DNA from: Kiritimatiellia bacterium
Lineage (GTDB): Bacteria; Verrucomicrobiota; Kiritimatiellia; RFP12; UBA1067
Length of the DNA: 31,782 bases
Assembly: GCA_900767325.1 (NCBI GenBank)
Contig: CAAFYT010000051.1
Location: 1 to 31,782 of the forward strand
Direction: 5' to 3'
In this document: piece after piece, positions 30,712 through 31,782 of the stretch
Position numbering within the stretch: the stretch's first letter is position 1
How the letters are laid out: every line of letters begins with the position of its first letter
Made by a program: the position numbers and the translations under genes
Notes under the pieces: model-generated
The model's input: only the letters and a program-made list of their open reading frames with translations
What the model was told of the DNA's origin: nothing
Databases searched by the model: none

Positions 30712-31553
30712 TGAGTGCAACGGGACTGATCGGTTTCTTCTGCTTTTGCTTCGGAGCGTGCATCGCCTCGTTTCTCAACGTGGTCATCTGGCGCATGCCG
30801 CGGGGCGAGTCGATCGTATCGCCTCCCTCGCATTGTCCCAGGTGCAATGCTCCGATCCGGTGGTATCGGAACATTCCGATTCTGTCGTGGCTCTTCTTGC
30901 GCGGCAGGTGCGCGAATTGCCGAAAGCCGATCTCGCCGCGCTACATTCTGATCGAGGCGTTGGGGGGTGTGTTGTTCCTGGCGACCTTCCTCAAGTTCTC
31001 CGCAGCGGCGTCTCCCGCCGTCCTCGGTTTCGCGATTGCTGGCGGCGTGGTCTATTGGATCTGGATTTCGCTGATGATCGTCGGATCGATGATCGACTTC
31101 GATCACAAGCTGTTGCCCGATTTCGTGACGATCGGCGGGATGGTTCTCGGCCTGCTCTTCAATGCGTCTCGCGGCTTCCTTGTCGGCAAGGGAGCGGTTT
31201 GGACGACTTGCCTTCTCTATTCGGTTGGCGGCCTTGCACTTGGTTTCGGGCTGTTGTGGCTGATCCGTTGTCTTGGCTCCAAGGCGTTCGGGCGCGAGGC
31301 CATGGGCATGGGAGATGTTTTGCTGATGGGCGCGGTCGGGGCGCTCTTCGGGCCGTTGGCGGTTCTTGCGACGCTGATTCTTTCGTCGCTTCTCGGGTCG
31401 CTCGTCGGGGTGGGGCTGATTCTATTCTCGAAGGCGCGCTTCGGCAAGATGGTTGAAATTCCCTACGGACCCTACATCTGTCTCGGCTGCCTGGCCTGGA
31501 TGTTCTTCGATGAGGCGCTCGTGCGGGGTTGGCTGATGCTGGTGCAAAGATGA
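30711..31553 (+). CDS. pilD: Prepilin peptidase / N-methyltransferase (A24 family)
   Basis: 280 residues, a multi-pass inner-membrane aspartyl protease that cuts and methylates type IV pilin-like and type II secretion pseudopilin precursors. The N-terminal methylase region has GACIASFLNVVIWRMPRGES and two CxxC pairs, HCPRC (41-45) and RCANC (66-70), for zinc. The catalytic aspartates are D129 in MIDFDHKLLPD and D202 in GMGDVLLM. Seven or eight TM segments are seen. The pilin genes it serves are not in this window. It overlaps polA by four bases (ATGA). Confidence 0.94.
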   Translation: MSATGLIGFFCFCFGACIASFLNVVIWRMPRGESIVSPPSHCPRCNAPIRWYRNIPILSWLFLRGRCANCRKPISPRYILIEALGGVLFLATFLKFSAAASPAVLGFAIAGGVVYWIWISLMIVGSMIDFDHKLLPDFVTIGGMVLGLLFNASRGFLVGKGAVWTTCLLYSVGGLALGFGLLWLIRCLGSKAFGREAMGMGDVLLMGAVGALFGPLAVLATLILSSLLGSLVGVGLILFSKARFGKMVEIPYGPYICLGCLAWMFFDEALVRGWLMLVQR

Positions 31554-31782
31554 GTGGTCGGTTCTTCATCGTCGATCTCATGCCCTTTCTCTACAAGGGG
31601 CATTTCGCCTTTCTGCGCAATCCACGGGTCACGGCGAGCGGCATCAACACCTCGGCCCTGCTCGGGCTTGTGGGCGGGTTACAGTCGATCCTGAAGCGCG
31701 AGCATCCGACCCATTTGGCGTTGGCCATGGATCCTGGCGGCCCGACCTTCCGCCACCGCGCATACGCGCCCTACAAGGCGCA
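31550..31782 (+). CDS. polA: DNA polymerase I, N-terminal 5'-3' exonuclease part (truncated by window end)
   Basis: Only the first 77 codons are present; the frame runs off the right edge. The residues FFIVDLMPFLYKGHFAF and the GINTSALLGLVGGLQSILK and MDPGGPTFRHRAYAPYKA segments match the start of the polA 5'-3' exonuclease domain (the usual forms are VDG..L.YRA.FA, TGA..GF, FRH..Y..YKA). The conserved VDG reads VDL here. A stand-alone 5'-3' exonuclease of the same family is the alternative, because the polymerase domain is not visible. The ATG overlaps the prepilin peptidase stop in ATGA. Confidence 0.85.
   Translation, partial: MSGRFFIVDLMPFLYKGHFAFLRNPRVTASGINTSALLGLVGGLQSILKREHPTHLALAMDPGGPTFRHRAYAPYKA

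Overview
The window is a compact, GC-rich bacterial chromosome segment (GC well above 60% by eye). It carries mostly housekeeping genes, almost all on the + strand and packed into long operons with start/stop overlaps. No phage, transposon, CRISPR or plasmid genes are visible. Gene content fits the PVC superphylum, with Kiritimatiellota, Lentisphaerota or Verrucomicrobiota as the best guess: an RNase HIII, a Gfo/Idh/MocA oxidoreductase with a CxxCP insert, a PPi-type phosphofructokinase, two TolQ/TolR-type gene sets and a Bat-type protein. This assignment is inference from gene content, not a phylogeny.

Layout. (1) 1-509: C-terminal end of a DEAD-box RNA helicase. (2) 546-9424: ten-gene operon of an rpiB-glyA fusion, era, a secreted TPR protein, a TolQ-like and a TolR-like protein, a small membrane-anchored protein, pyrE, ribBA and gpsA. 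(3) 9411-10274: a parvulin-type peptidyl-prolyl isomerase, the only convincing gene on the - strand; it converges on gpsA. (4) 10275-10389: a divergent promoter region. (5) 10390-17318: PPi-type pfk, etfB, etfA, acyl-CoA dehydrogenase, a GNAT acetyltransferase, an rlmB-type methyltransferase, a small membrane protein and pgpA. (6) 17322-17398: tRNA-Arg(UCU). (7) 17450-18081: DUF486 membrane protein and a small HNH nuclease. (8) 18094-26581: rdgB, a periplasmic coiled-coil protein, an oxidoreductase, rnhC, a second TolQ/TolR/TonB set, a Bat-like fusion and pyrB, ending at an intrinsic terminator. (9) 26627 to the edge: metX-metW fusion, cysE, ychF, an ACT-domain protein, prepilin peptidase and the start of polA.

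Three themes stand out. First, an extended -10 element (TGRTATAATACG) recurs at every operon border. In four cases it lies so close to the start codon that the mRNA should be leaderless or nearly so, while operon-internal genes carry strong Shine-Dalgarno sites. Second, there are two Tol/Exb-like modules. One keeps the proton-path residues; the other has lost both the TolR aspartate and the TM3 threonine of TolQ and is built around a large secreted TPR protein. Third, several genes are fused: RpiB-GlyA, MetX-MetW, and a BatD/BatE/BatD-like protein with an internal signal-peptide-like segment.

The genes together serve one-carbon and pentose metabolism, pyrimidine, riboflavin, methionine/cysteine and phospholipid synthesis, fatty-acid or amino-acid oxidation through ETF, ribosome assembly (era, rlmB, ychF) and envelope energetics.
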